Below are positions 26,742 through 40,962 of a stretch of DNA of 64,000 nt, in pieces. Numbering within the stretch: position 1 is the stretch's first letter; each line of letters opens with the position of its first letter. The notes beneath the pieces were generated by a model. That model did no database searches, had not been told where the DNA came from, and saw nothing but the letters and a program-made list of their open reading frames with translations. Source of the stretch: Aphelocoma coerulescens (lineage: Eukaryota > Chordata > Aves > Passeriformes > Corvidae); NCBI RefSeq assembly GCF_041296385.1, contig NC_091014.1:10019578-10083577 (forward strand). The letters are read 5' to 3'. The position numbers were made by a program, and so were the translations under genes.

Positions 26742-29700
26742 TAACAGGTTCTTAAATTAGTATGAATCATTACATAGCATTATGTATTCTTTCTTGGCAT
26801 GAAACAAGACAGTCCATTTTATCGTGATTTACGCCATCTGAAGATTTGTAGTAAACATTGATGCTAGACATGCTAGTTCTGATGACTCACTAAGACAGCT
26901 GCTATTTCACAAGATTTTTCTAGGGAGAGAAGGAAAAGGAAGGATTGAAAAATTTTCAAGTTAAAAAAACTCTAACAAGTTAAGAGCTGTCACTCCTAGA
27001 GAAAATGGTTAATCTGTACATTATTTGTTGTTACCCTAAAGACAAATCCATGGTGAGGAAGGCAGAAATTCTGACCCCTCAAAACAAGTAGATTTCATGT
27101 TAAAGCATTCTTGAAAGATTGTTGCTCAAAGACCTCAAGAAAGTTGTATGTGAATAAATCTGTTTTCCAAGGCCCCAGTTTCCCTATGGTATTCTGAACT
27201 ACATGTGATTGCTGAAATACAGTAAAAGTACCCAGGAGATCAGAGTCAATTGCTGTTTATGATCATTTGCAAAGCTGATCAGGTTTTAGCATCCTATTAG
27301 TCGCTATGAGTATCTGTGCAGCATTAGAGGAAGGAGCTCATTAGCAATGTCCCTGGTATGGATCTCCTCACCAAAGGAGAATAATAATAGACTGCTTCTC
27401 AGTAGTATTTTTTAAATTTAAAATTAACATATTCAAATATTATTCATTAGACCACTGCTTCAAAATTCCTGTCAAGTACAGACCCAACAAACACACAGGA
27501 TGTGTGCATAGTCAGTGGCTGGCACCTACTTTAAAGACTTCTTTAAAGAATATCTTTGAAGGACTCATTCAATGTAGTACAGAGGAAGTTTTAAAATTTC
27601 CTGGATTTTCTGTCTTACAGTTTTCCAAATGCTGGATTTCCAACCCAACAGATGGTATCACATATGACACTGAAACACAAAGACACATATAATAATCTTT
27701 GGTTTAAATAAATAACTACTAATCAGTTCAATAAAAATTCTCTGTCCTCATCATAGCAAAAAAGTTTTCCAAGAATATTGGTCCTTGTGACACATGCCAA
27801 TGGCATTCAAATTTCAAATCATTCATTGGACTTGAGAATCAACAAGAACAAGCTTAATCTCCAACTATATTGGGGATGTGGATTTTTATTTGTATTTGAT
27901 TTCTTAATAAAGCATCTTTATCAACGGTTTTGTATTGCCTTTCTATTTTCATGTAGCTGAATTGACATGAATCCCACCAGCTGTGGGGGAGCAAAGACTA
28001 ATGGGATAACAATATATATCCTATTCATAAGCCATTGCAGGTTCTAACTAATACTTTCTGTTACATGAAAGACAGAAAAATTCTTTTCCTACTGGACAAC
28101 TTAGGGTAAATTTTTTAGGTCCTTGCTCATCAGTACAGATCAACTGTTCTGGATAGAGGTGTTGATCCTTCTTATACTTCTGGATCCAGAATTTCACTCA
28201 TAATCTTCATGGGAAATGCTATGCAAAATCTTGGTGTCTTTTTCTGTTATGAACACTTTCATCGTTGGCCATTCAAGGTTCTAGAGTCAACATTAGCCAG
28301 ATGTGTATTTAACATATTTAAGGTATCCTTCTAAATACATTGCTTACTAAGTTTGCAGAGTGGTGTTTTGAAATACAATTTGAGATTTTTTTTTTTTTTC
28401 ATGAAATAACATAGAGCTCAATATTGGTGTTGGTTCTCAGTCCAAATTTATTCCTCCTTTAGATGTGCTGGGGTTTTCCCTGTAGTAATATTTTGGATTT
28501 TTTGGGTTTTCCCTGATAGATCAGAGAAGCACCTAATCATTATTTTATTGTTTCTTGGAATAGAAGACTTCTACATGCTTAATGGAAGGAAGCAAGCCCA
28601 GCTTCGTTTATTTCATTATTTTTAACCTCAGGAAGTATTTTCTGCTGTATTTGTCCTACTTCATAGAAATAATTCCCACCTATCATTAGTCTCTTCTAGA
28701 AAGAGAAATGAAGCTACAACTGTTAAATCCTTTTAAAGAACTCAGCTCTCATCAGAGGTCAAACAGAAGTCAAGCTGGACATTTTTTAAACAATTGAATA
28801 GGAGAATATTCCATTATAGATGTCAAGATGAGATGTGACTAATGTCATGAATGTTAAAGGTTAGGGGCTAATCCACTGAGAAGTCATTCACAGATCATAT
28901 TCAAATTGCTTCAGACACTTTTAAAAAGTGTGCTCCCTCACAAGGTCTCTGCTCTCCTACCAGAGCTGCAGCTACATATGAGAGCAGACTTCCCTTAATA
29001 TCTGTGCCAACATTTAAATTGATGAACTTGGCTTCTGCTTAAAAATAGAAGGAAGACCTTTTTAATTAATTAAAAACAATCTCTTCCAAACAATAATAAT
29101 TTAGTAAACCCAGTATTTTTAAAATTCATTTACTCTTTCTAAATTAAAAGCAATTCCATTAAAACATGGATCTAGGAATGTTAGTGTGGTGAACAAATTC
29201 TACTCTGAGAAAGATTATTCGCTTATTCATAAACATATCTACATTTAATAAAATATCTTCAAAGAATGTATCTTGAGGGAAAATGTTAAGAGTCATATGT
29301 GGACTCTTTTCCTAAATAAAAACTGCCAGAAAATCAAATTAAATAAAATGTTGACAAAAATGTAATGAATCTAAGTTCTTTTGGGGGAAAAAAAATAGTA
29401 TTTCTTTATATGCAGAAGATACTGATTAGAAATAGAAGCATGGCACACATTTGAGGACTAAGCCATGCCCTTAAATATCTTTGTACTACTGACATAGAAG
29501 TTTTAGTGGGAAGAATATCATTGTACAAACTGAATTATGGCCAAAATACAGTGAATTCATCTTGGCACATTGTTACAGTAATTTTGAGAAAAGATACTGG
29601 GATTCAATGAATAAATGTAGATTTTTTTATTGTAGATGTATGATCTAGTCACCATTGTTCTGTTTATAGACAGTAGACCTTTACAGACACATAATTTGAT

Positions 29701-30532
29701 CATAAAATATGAAATAATATGAAGTAAATCCAAGATATTTACCCAAAATAATGGTAACCAGTTTAGGTAGAGATGATGGAATGTTTCAGTTGCCTTTCTA
29801 CAGCCTAATTAGAAAGGGAAAGAGATGTTTCCTTTCCTCCTACCACCTATGCAAATCTGACTTCTAAAAAAGATACTCAGACAAAAGACTGTGGAGAACT
29901 GGAGGATTTAACTCTTAGTGAATATCATGAAGAGACTGGAAATTGTGTGGCTTGATCTGTACAAAACATAAAACATCACTATTCATTATTAACAGTCATG
30001 TCCAGCCAGATGGATGTATGCATATTAAAATATATAAAATATATTTTGAGGAATACCTCCTGAATTTGCATTTGGGAAGATAAAGAAAACACTTTGTTTA
30101 TACTTTGGGTATTACCCTACTCTTTCTGGAATTTAGAAATTTTCTGCATATATTGCAGAGATAAGATTTGAGGATAACTGCTAGAAAGACGAGTAAGTGG
30201 AACACAATGCTTATGCAATAGCAACTCTGAGTATTTGATTTGGAAAGGAGGGGGAAGAGTCTATTTTCCCTTTGGGAAAGTAACTATACTAATATTTATG
30301 GCTGTTTGAAACCATGCAGCTGGCTTTTTTGTTGCCTTTAAGCTGTATTGTCACAGATTAGCTACGGACTGTGTGATCCCTCATCTGTTTTCATCTTCAG
30401 TCCCAAAATGTGTCAGCAGTGTTGGTAATTGTTCTGATTTTCACAATATCATGATGCTTCATATTAAGTTCCCTGGGTAAAATATTTTTTGAAGAATACT
30501 CATTTTTGACAATTTACAGACCTTGTTCCTAC
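26742..30532. other. Unique AT-rich DNA, no gene recognised
   Basis: No repeat family, RNA gene or credible exon was seen. A 14-base T run lies at 28386-28399. Confidence 0.5.
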
Positions 30533-30635
30533 AGTCATATAATCAGAGGCTGGAAAAGGCCTTTGGAGGTCATCCAGTCAGCCCAAGCGCTCACAGCAGG
30601 ACTAATTTTAATTCCATAGCTCAAGGTATCACTAA
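30533..30635 (-). mobile_element. CR1 LINE 3' fragment, antisense, degraded
   Basis: The plus strand reads AATCAGAGGCTGGAAAAGGC (30540), then GGAGGTCATCCAGTCAGCCC and GCTCACAGCAGGACTAA. This is the antisense of a CR1 3' end of the type 'tgctcaaagcaggac...ggttggaagagacctctggaggtcatccagtcc'. Terminal ATTCTATG repeats are nearly lost. The right boundary is soft because similarity fades after about 30635. Confidence 0.75.
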
Positions 30636-33600
30636 GATGTCCTCCCCGTCTTCTCTTTCCACAGATGAAGAAGGGCAGTTCCCTGTGCTGCTGCTCAGAT
30701 ATCACACGCTTCAGCCCCAACCATCTATGGCCTGACCCTAGACTTGCCCAAGTGAAAGTACAAAGAAAATGAGTGAAAGACTAACTTAACTGCTTTCAGC
30801 GTTTCTTAGATGTAAACTGGCTGGGGAAGATGTCTTCATTACATAGATTTTAATTTCAATATACTTGCTCTTTTTCCCTTGGAGATTTCAGTGCTTCCAT
30901 GAGATGGGAAGCAAGGAGAACAAACAGTTACGATGCCTGTTGGGGTGAGATTTCTGCCTAGTACTCTGAACAAAAATATGTGTCCCCACATTATCCTCCT
31001 TGTGAGTCCATATACTTCTTGTTCTTTTTGAAACTCTTTTGGGTCAAGACTGTTTCATTCTGCCTCAGAAGCACCCAGAACAATGAAGCCATGCTCTGGC
31101 AATGCTGATCTTGATGCTGTGGCACTGCTTTCCCTCCCCCTCCTCCCTTGTTTCAGGGATTAGAGGTAGAATTAAGTAATGTTCCAGAAATGTGTCCTCT
31201 CACCCACAGTGTCTCCCAGAGCTCTCCTGGCTTCCATGCCACACATTCCAAGTGCCTTAATGTACTCCACAGTCTCAGCATACAATTAATAAAAGTCTAC
31301 AATTCCTGCTATGAGCAATTACTGAATCTCTCTGCTCAAAATATGCTCTGTTCAGCTGGAGTACCCCACTCAAAGTTTAATAAGACTTGGCTCTGTTATC
31401 ATCTCTTTCCCAGCCAGGAACTATGAGAGTTATGATACAGGAGGAAAACTGAAAAACAGAACTGACATTGATTTCCATGTGTGCATGATCTTGCTCCAAA
31501 GACTAGTAACATAGCAACAAGGGTTCGATTTTTTTCCCCTCCTTTTTTTTCCTTATTTATATAGCCCTATTCATCTTTTTTAAGAGTATGGTTTAGGTTG
31601 TATGCTTTCTTCAGGGTATTGTGCTTATATTCAAAATAGAGGATGAGTTTATGATACCCTGTTCACTGAACTGACATCCAAATGTATTTTGCTTATGATA
31701 GTTAAATCCTGATGTCGCATCTGGTTTTGATGGAGTTTCTGCTTTTATTCACTAATGCTGTTGGTCTGACCAGGTCATCACATGTGACTTCATCTGATAT
31801 CAAACAGCATGGTTTAATTGGTTTATTTTACATCCAAACCTCAACCTCTCCATTTCACTCTTGTGTAACTTTCTTCAGTAACATCAATCACGAGTAAGCT
31901 GATTTTTAGAAATGCATTTTGTTTCCATTTTCCACTTCCCTTTTCATGTCAATACATTATTATCCTCTCCTAACCTTAGCAGTGGAGCAGAGCTTCCAAG
32001 TTATGTATGAGCATTAAGACATGTAACACGATAATAGCAAAGTCTCAGCCAAATTTTTTGATATCTCACTCCCTGGACATTTATGTACTCAGGGTAGGCA
32101 TCAGGTCTCATTAACCAGTGCATGAAGCTACTACAAAGGGGAATTTCCATGTATCTCTGTCCTCAAGAAGCTGAACAGTCAGAAATGATAAAGAAGCACA
32201 TGGTGGTTTAACATTTACCCTTCTGACAATTTGGCAGGTACCTGCTTCAGCCTAGAATTCAAAGCTAAAAAATCTCTCAAAGCTTTCTTTTCTCCAAGAT
32301 GAAAAAGTGAAGATCATATCCTTGACAAGACATGATTTTCTGCTTATACTGAGCGTTTAGAGAACCTTGCAATAGTGAAGCTCAAAACCTTTATAAAAAG
32401 GGAAAATGCTACCATGCATAGTATTTTTATCACCCAAGTTCGCTAACATCTCTAAGCAGCTTTTACTGTGAAAAAGAGACAGGCTGAATCAGAGCAAAAA
32501 CATAGTTACATATTGACCTAGTTATTTGTAGCAATTTTGGAATCTGCTTATGAAAAGAATCAAGCTCCTGAAAGGAAAAGTCCCTAACTATAAGTTCCCC
32601 ATCAAACCATAATCAGGTGAAATACTTCCTAGTAAAACAATTTAGTGCTTTTTCCTCAGACACATAATACAACTGTTTCAGAACAAAATACCTCAGCAGA
32701 AGCTCAAGCTATCAATCATGATCTTTCTATCAACTCAAACCTTTTCACCAGAGCCAGCCTAAATACTCACATCTCCCCCTCAACGAAGCTTCTAGCAGGC
32801 TTTTATGAGGTCCAGGTGATCTTCAAGGTATTATTTGATCCCTGTCTCACATGCACAATCAGGAGGCAGCTGATTAGTTGCAGATGGAGCGGGTTTAAAT
32901 TTTAAGAACTTTAACAACTACCACCATTTCTGATACCTAAGGCCAGATTTCAACTAAGTGCCAGAGCTCTGATCATTTGTTTGATCTCCAGATGTGCACA
33001 CATTCAGAAACTGTTAATTTCATATTTTCTAACTAAAGATCTCACGAACTTGGGAGGGGACTAAAAACCTCGATAGCTTTCAGTTAGCTTAATTATACCA
33101 TGGTGACAAGAAACAGGAGAACAAAAGAAAAAACAGACAATAGATTTAAATGTTATTGAATTTCAATTGTCAAAAAAAGATGCTCAACAGCAGAAACTGT
33201 TCACATAATTCTCTCACTGCACCTAAGCGCAAATAAGAAAGAGTAGGTTTTGTGGAGCTATTAACAATGAACCACTTTTAAAAGGAAAACAGAACTTATT
33301 AGAATTTCCAGGTAGCAAATTTCATGCTGTCCCCCAAGTCTATGCTAGGTCTGCTTTGGACCCACATGTTTTACAGGTGGCATCTGTTATTTTGAAGTAG
33401 CAAGCAAATAGTAAAACTGATGAAACATGAATACCTTGTGTCTTTTAAAGTTTTTGGGTTTGCTTTGCTGGGTTTTTTTGCCAGAATTTGAGTTACTGCA
33501 CCCAGTGATTATGCTGTTTGCTATAAAATAACAATTACGTTTAAAAGGTTCTCCTAGCTTTTGATTCCTGGGAAACTGCAATACAAATACCAATGAACAA

Positions 33601-36600
33601 GAATACACTGATAAATTCAAAAGGACATTTCAGCATTTTAAATAATTTATTGATACTTTGAAAGGAACAGATAAATACACAGGTGGCTAATTTTTAATGT
33701 GAGCCTCTCAATGATTTACTAAGAACATCTGCCACTTGGTTTATATGCGTTCTATTAAATACTCAGATGCTCATAAAGGAATTATCCTGTAGGAATGAGA
33801 AAGCTGCTTCAGAGTAGGCGTGATGTATACAGTGCAATGCACATGCCAGTGCTGAGAGAGAGATTAAGTTTCTCTCAAGGACTCTGGAGTACAAATGGAC
33901 TTTTTTTGTCTTTGTCATAACAAAGTTCAGTCAGAGGGTGAAACATACAGATAAAGGGTTCAGTGGAGATTTTGAGCAGACATAAATTATATAACTATCT
34001 CGGAACCCGTGAATGAAAATATTTTTATGAGCTAGTAAAACTTTCTTCAAGAACCTGTTGCAATTTCAGCAAGGTATCTTTAGTACAGGATTTACTCTGA
34101 CTGCATATGTGGTTCCACTTCCTTTGGCTGAATTTACACAAAACTCACGAATGAATTTAAGCTATGAGGGAAGTCAAATAAAATTGTGGTGTTAAGTACA
34201 CATGGCTGAGGATAGTTCTTCTCAAAATAACGTGTGCATATTAATGTGAGGACAATAGAGAAGAACTGAGCCTTTCGTACAGTCATATGTCACCGAAGTC
34301 AGTCTCATCCTGAAACACATGATCTTGCATTGGATTAAAGCTGTCACATGCCTGTATCTCCCAGCAGGCCAAGTTGTTAAAGCTAAGTCTGGGGACAAGT
34401 GCTCCTTGAAATGCAGTTGCTTGATGGAGGAATTGAGGAATACAAGCCCTGGCCAGTGGAATGGCAGGCACTACATCAGAGCACTTAAATTCCTCTGTAA
34501 CTTAAATCAAACAGTGCAGTCCCCCTGACTTCCAAGGAAAGGGACAGCTCTTGGAGGAGACCCATGTTTCACCACTTTGATATCCCTGAAAAGAATAGCC
34601 AAGTGTAAGTTTTTAACCTTTAAAAGAGAATTGAGGTGGTTTTAATATTTTTTTCCTTCACTGATACTCCTGTTTGGTTGTTTATTTGGACTGGGTAGCC
34701 CATTACACATCCAAGTACTGTACATAATTATTCAACTAATTCATTTGCTGTCTTTGTGCAATTAATAAGTAGAAGCATTTCTCTGCTAACATTACTCTGC
34801 TGAAATATTCAAAGGATACTTCAGCAAATAACGTGGCTGTACTTAAAATAACTGTAATATCCCAAATTACTGTCATCAGTTCATTAACATTTAATTGCTT
34901 CAATATGTTCCATTATTTTTTTCTAAGCAAAAGAACTTACCTTGTCATCCCTTGGCCTGGATGCAACATTAAAACTTATGTCCCATTGTACCAAATATAT
35001 CAATGTGCCACTATTCTTTGTTAAAACTATGAACTAAATTAAAGAGTGATTTTCTTGATGACTCAAAAGGGTGGACTGAATTAATCTCACTCTTATGTTT
35101 CTTTTGCCAAAAGAGATAGATTTAGTTTTATCATTATGCCAGGTAGATCTCACTTGTTACAGGCTCGGAATCTGAAATCTTCAAAAGTGAAGATGAAGAA
35201 TGTAAATAACTCTCAGGGTCTAGACTATTGAGCTCCTCTGTGAATCTGCCTTTTGTGTGTTGCTTTAAAATGGGGAAATACTCCTGAATACCTTGAAAAC
35301 AGCAGAGAAAACAAGTAAACAATAAATCAATCCACCCAGCCACAAGATTCTTCTTCTCTACTCTCTGAAAAAATCCAAAAATCATGTCCAAATCTTCCAA
35401 ACAATGAAAAAATACTCCAAACAATTAAAAAGAAACTATGAAGGTGAAAGGCTGAAAAAAAAACCCCAAATGGAAGCTGTCTGTGTTTAGTATATCTTTT
35501 GTCAGTTAAGCCTACAGCTTTTACTTGACTAAAAGGAAGCAGAGCTACAATGCTTATCCTCCTATCTTGTCATAAGTGTTCTCAGGAAGATATTCCAAGC
35601 AAAATCATTCACAGCTAACTGTGGATGAAAGGATGATATAAATAGGACATAGTGATGGTGTTTCTGCTTTGTAAGATTCCACCTATTTTAATCTGTTTTC
35701 ACTTAGTAACCACCTGGCCTATTGTCTTGTGGTATTTTACATTTTTTGACCATATTTAATGTCATCCTAAAAAGAAAAAAAGATGAAATCTCAGGTATTT
35801 TAGCCAGGATTTTGGAACAAAGGGAAAAACAGGGTTTCAGTGTGCAAATCAACACTGACAAAAACCACTGCTTCCTTGTACAAACAAACCAAAGCAATTA
35901 AAAAGAAAAAAAGTTTAAGCTCTGTATAAGCCCTGAACAGAGACTTTTGTCTGCAGCAGGTGTAACATCTTAAATTTTTCTTTAACATTCTTGGTAAGAA
36001 AGTCTTCAATAAAGCAGGCGTCTCTACCTCTCAAGCTGAAGTTAAATAAATGAAAAGCTATTTAATGGTAACTCTTAATGCATGTTGACATAGTAGGTAA
36101 TGGCTGATTCAACATTAAGAAGCTAATGAAAATCAATGTAAGGATGATGCATGATCTGGAAAATACACCTTTGACTTTCTACTGTATAACTTTGTATCAT
36201 GAAGTCTTGAGAAATTCTTATCTGTCAATAAACTAGAAAAAAAAAAAGGATTAATGAGGTGATTTTGACTTTAACACTTTGTCACTTCTATTTAATCTCT
36301 AGCTATGCTTTAAGTCATCAAAACAGTTAATCAAAGCCCTAACTATAAGCATAACAGTGTTAAGCAGATGTTTCAAAGTAAGCCAGCTTGCCACTGTGCT
36401 TTGTCAAATTGGAAATGGATTACCAGGTAGCATGAAGTGATACATCACCATCCTGCAGTCAAGGCACAGAGTATGAGACACCTGTGCCTTTGCTGCAGTG
36501 GTGGTAAACAGCTGTGCAACACAGCCTCTGCACCAGCAAGAGTGCCCACAGATGGTGTGGTGTCCCACTCAAAAGGGGAAGGGAGCACTCAAGATTCAAA

Positions 36601-36601
36601 A
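30636..36601. other. Unique AT-rich DNA, no gene recognised
   Basis: No recognised exon, RNA gene or interspersed repeat. The stretch just right of the CR1 fragment (30640-30735) has a pyrimidine tract and CAG before an open segment, but nothing else supports an exon. Confidence 0.5.
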
Positions 36602-37251
36602 TGTTTGTGATCAAAAGGGAAGATGAAAGTTAGAGGTTCCACAAAACCTTACAAAATTTTATTAGTAAATCTCACACTTGGCATGAAAATTGGTATAAGT
36701 CAGTCCCTGATCTCCTAGCATAAGCACATAGCAGCAGCTTTTGAATAAAGGAAAGAGACAGAGCTGAGTTAAAGAGGTGGAGAGAGGAAGAAAGGAAGGA
36801 AGAGAGATCACCACTCCTGGCTCCAGTGTCAATCCATCTGATGGGGTGTCTAGGGTTCTGGGCTTTGTGGGTGAACCTTTTTATAGATAAGTTTTTCCTG
36901 CCCTGGAGATAAGCTTCTTGCTCTCTATGCCAATCAATTATCAGGCACAGGCCATTTTTAAGCCTTTCTGGAAATGGATTGCCGGGCTTGGGGATCCTTG
37001 GGTGATCTTGTTCCTCCCCTGCATTCCCCACCCATTTCTCGATCTCATTTGTGCCCTTGTGCTGGACTCTGTTGTGCTTATTTCCAGGAGCAAGGACAAG
37101 AATGTTTGTCCCAGGAAAATGCTGCCCTAGCTCTGTATGGTCCCCTGCTCAAGTCGCATCCTGTTCTTTCTCACAATGTATTATTACCAAAAAACCTTGT
37201 GATTACCAGCAATCCTTGGTTGGCTCCATAGCCATGTTTGAGATGCACACA
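36602..37251 (-). mobile_element. Endogenous-retrovirus LTR, antisense
   Basis: Read on the minus strand, the segment has LTR architecture. It begins TGTGTGCATCTC at 37251 and has a TATA box (TCTATAAAAAGG) at about 36877-36888. After a pyrimidine-rich leader there is AATAAA at 36658-36663 (seen as TTTATT on the plus strand), and it ends GATCACAAACA at 36602. Length is 650 bp. Immediately upstream of the start on the minus strand is a purine-rich GAAAATGAGGCGGG followed by TCA, resembling the polypurine tract that precedes a 3' LTR. No target-site duplication was found, so the outer end is the less certain boundary. The purine tract at 36776-36810 (plus strand) is part of this element. Retroviral class cannot be told from this. 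Confidence 0.65.
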
Positions 37252-37430
37252 TGACCCGCCTCATTTTCTAGGCTTCTAAAGATGCAGAGATAACCAACAC
37301 TTTCTGCTTCAGTCAGGGCCTTCCTTACATCTTCACCTTCCTCTTCATCTAAGTGATCTCTACCTATATAACCATCAGGTTGAGCCAACTCAGCATTTTC
37401 CTCTTGGCCTGTCTACCTTGCAGTCACATA
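37252..37430 (-). mobile_element. Possible internal remnant next to the antisense LTR
   Basis: Adjacent to the purine-rich tract, a minus-strand frame is open from about 37427 to 37203, with a strongly acidic stretch (Asp-Glu-Glu-Glu-Gly-Glu-Asp). It runs through the tract into the LTR before stopping. Its position suits the 3' end of the internal region of the same provirus, with the rest and the other LTR lost. I recognise no retroviral protein motif, so this is inference from location only. Confidence 0.3.
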
Positions 37431-38316
37431 TATAATTGTTAAGACATAAAGAAATATTGGACTGGTATAGACCAGCTGCCCCATGTAGCAACAACCATGA
37501 CCTTGTAAGCAGCACAAAATGTCAAAAGAATTTAATGTTTGAAAAAATACTGCAGGTCTAAGGGCGCAGTATTTCACATTCTACGTGAATGATAAAATCA
37601 ATCAGAGGTAATTTTATGTATCCATACATATCAATACATATCCAAGCTACAGAACAGACACAGCCTGAGTATATCCTATAGAAAAGGATTAGAGAACAAA
37701 CTACTCCCTGGAAGATGACAAACACGAGCTGCTCTAATGAAAATCATAGCTTAAATAAACCCAAGCCCTTGTAGACACAACCCAATATCCTTTCTCTACA
37801 AATGGCCTCTGCCAAAGTCAGTAGGGATCTTGCCTTTACAAATATGGAAAGATCATGTCAATTCCTTCCAATAATAGTCATTAGGCTTTAAAAATATGTG
37901 AGGAGTAATAAAAAAGCAAACAGTGTTTGAAAGCTAGTGTTACTTTTACCCCCAGTGTAGGAAATCTGAATGCTTTCTATTTCCTCAAATAATAAAATTC
38001 ATGACTTTTTTTCACTTTATAAAACAATTAAATCACTTAGTAAACTTTGATATTTGCTTTCTTTAATTCTTGTTTCTAGCCTGAAAATCTACAGGTCCTT
38101 TTTTATAAAAGCCCTACCACATTCTTTCAAATGTTCTTCCAGCACTGTGAATCCAGGCACAACAGCTTTGTGTTAGTTCAAGAGACAGCAAGACAGATCC
38201 ATGTACGAGTCTGCCAGCGTGTCAGGGTACAGGTCCTGACCAGATTGTCACAGATGAAGGTGGAAGCATAACACATAAGGTAATCCCATTTCTCCAGGCC
38301 TTGGATCTCCCCCTTA

Positions 38317-38378
38317 TTTTCCACCCTTTAAGGAAGAATGCTCTCATTTTTTCCACCCTTAAAAGAAGAATGCTCCCT
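38317..38378. repeat. Imperfect tandem duplication, about 30-bp unit
   Basis: Two consecutive copies of a TTTTCCACCCTTTAAGGAAG...AATGCTCTC unit (38317-38346 and 38347-38378), differing by a few substitutions and small indels. An older slippage duplication. Confidence 0.8.
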
Positions 38379-40926
38379 CCTGCTCATTAAATGGACTCAG
38401 TATTCTTTTGTTAATATATACTCCAAATCTACAGAGTACATCAGATCTCTGAAGGTTTCCTAAAAGAGTATTTTATTTAACTTTCCAGCGCTTTCACATT
38501 CCTGTCCATAAAATAGTTAGATCTAAATCCTGTACTGTTTCAAGTCATTGCCAAAATTTACAAGGTACATTTACAACTGGGGCTTCAACCTATTTTTATA
38601 ATTGATCATTGTTTCATGGAAGACACTATCTAAAAAACGTTGAGATATTCTGAAAAATTGGTACATACTTTGGGTGATAAAGAGAATTTTTTTAACCTGA
38701 GCATTATACATTTGGAAGACCATTTCAATAAAAGACCTTTAAAGAAGCAGAAAATATTTATAATCAAAAATTGCAGGACCCTTCTGTTTTTTTCTTTGGA
38801 AGCTGACAATAGTTTATTTTTGAAATCAGTGAGATTTGCCCCAGGTGTCTCCTGGATTTTACTTGATCCTGAGGATCTGAGCCAAAGGAATTTATTTGTG
38901 AACTAGAACAGTGAGTGTCATATGAAATCAGTATTCTCTGTTCCCTTCTTTTGTTGTCAGGAGCAAACAATTTAAGGGCATGAAAGACCTTAGGATTAAA
39001 TTTTGCTCTAGTAATATTTTGTTTAGCTCACACAGTTACTAGATTAAACTACCACACTCTAAGTTCTTTATTTTCAGAGGAGCCAGTAAGTGTGGCTGTC
39101 ATCACTCTTATGCTTTCACTTACACTATTTTCCAGATTTACAGATTATGTGGTTATTGTCTGAGAAGTTTTTAAAAAAAGTATTTGGCTTGCTATATTTA
39201 ATGCAATAAATGTTTTGATATAGTAGTGGACTTAAAATAACAACACTGATTTTAGTGCTATTATAGAACATATTGAGAACAGAGAGGTTAATGTAAAGAG
39301 AACTGCATAAAGTAAAACAGAATATGAAGGAAAATATAGCTTTGCTATTGGTTGAGTACCTAAGAATGGAATTTTCCTTATGCATTTTATTGTGAATCTG
39401 TTCCTCAACTAGTTTCTGCTTTAAGTCAGTCTTGAACTGTTACTATAAGAATAAAAAATTTCCTTTATGGACAGACTATACATAATTCTTTGCCAATGTA
39501 GAATTACTGTGGGGTGTTTTCCTGTAGGTTATTGCTTCCTGTGGCAGTTTTTCCCTTTCTGACAATTTTCCACTGCTTCTTGAATGTGTCTTCTTTTTGA
39601 CAACTACCCCAGCTTAGGTCCAAAGTGAAAAGATGCTCAAACTCTGAAGCTTAGAAGAGAAAATAGGACCTGGATTTTGTTATAATTCATTAAGTTGTTC
39701 CATGGTAGGTGGGTAAATATGCTTGGGTTCAGGCCTTTGCTCTTGGACTAAATTAAAAGTTATATTTTTTCTATTTTCAAGGTTCCCTTTTTGATGTTAA
39801 TAAATATTTTTAAATTACATAAACTCAAATATTGTTCATTAAATGTGATGCATTTTTTTCTTGTTGATCAAGGACAATTCATTATTTTGAAAAGTTGTGT
39901 TCAAAGATCTTTTGGAGACATCTTTTTTTGTGGCTATAACTAAGAAATTGATCATTAGTTGTGTTTTTTGTCTTTCAACTTTTTTTGTGAGTTAAAAATT
40001 TAAAAATACAGGCATTATATTCCCATATAGGTTTTTCTTTCACCAAAATCAGGAACTTCACAATGATGGTTCCAACTACAACTATAGCTTGGCCTCAAAT
40101 ATATACTTCATCCTTTATTGGATATCTTCATAAATTTCTATGCTCATACAAAGTAAAAGCTGCATATCAAAAAGAATTTCTTGTAATTTCAGCTCAATAT
40201 TTTCAATCTCAATGTTGATTTGTTAGATTTTTTGCGATTTATTTTCCAGTAACTTTCAAGATATTGAATCTGAAAGTGTTCAAGAAAATATTCTAAATTC
40301 ATGCCAGAATCTATACTTACTCATTTATCTTTCCAGAACCTTTGATTCAGGGGTCACTCCTATATCAGTGAAATTCTGGAAACAAATTCACACCTTTTAC
40401 ATCATATAAGGAGCTGAAGAATGCTCTATCTTGGAAAATGCATGGCCAGAAGCTGCTGGCGGACTCATCCCTCTCCAAACCATGTGATGAGGTATGGATT
40501 ATAACCTTCTGGAAGTTCCTTTTGGTTAGCTGGATGTTTGCTTTGACTGGATTTGAGGCTGAACACAGTTCAACATAAACTTAGGAAATGAGACCACAGC
40601 TTGCATCCATCCAGCACTGTATCAATCCCAATTTTGTAAGAAACTGTGGAGCTGTCTAATGTCTATGATTAGGGATTTTCCCACTTCTCTGCTGAAAGTG
40701 TCATAAGACAGTAAATGTGTTATCATCTTCAGGTGAAACTTTGCAACCCTGATTTAAGCCTTAGGAATTTGATAAATATAAGAAATCAGTTATTCAGTGT
40801 GTACGTAGGAGCAGTTTCTGAGGAAGCCAAGGAGCATGATGTAGAACATGCAGAAAGTAACTCATCAGATCATTTGTATCATGTTGGTAGAAATGGCCAA
40901 AAGTTCACAGACTATCAGAGCAACAT

Positions 40927-40931
<5 letters not shown>

Positions 40932-40958
<27 letters not shown>
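40932..40958 (+). repeat. Poly(A) run of 27
   Basis: Twenty-seven uninterrupted A residues follow CAACATAACAT. An open frame (40715-40933 plus) runs into the tract, but no AATAAA lies in the 30 bases before it and no known gene is recognised upstream. It may be a homopolymer microsatellite or the tail of a retrocopy. A G6-T7 stretch follows shortly after, at 40973-40986. Confidence 0.9.

Positions 40959-40962
<4 letters not shown>

Noticed and set aside
36672..37031. 119-codon minus-strand open frame
   Set aside because: It lies inside the antisense LTR, across its TATA and leader region, and has no recognisable domain.
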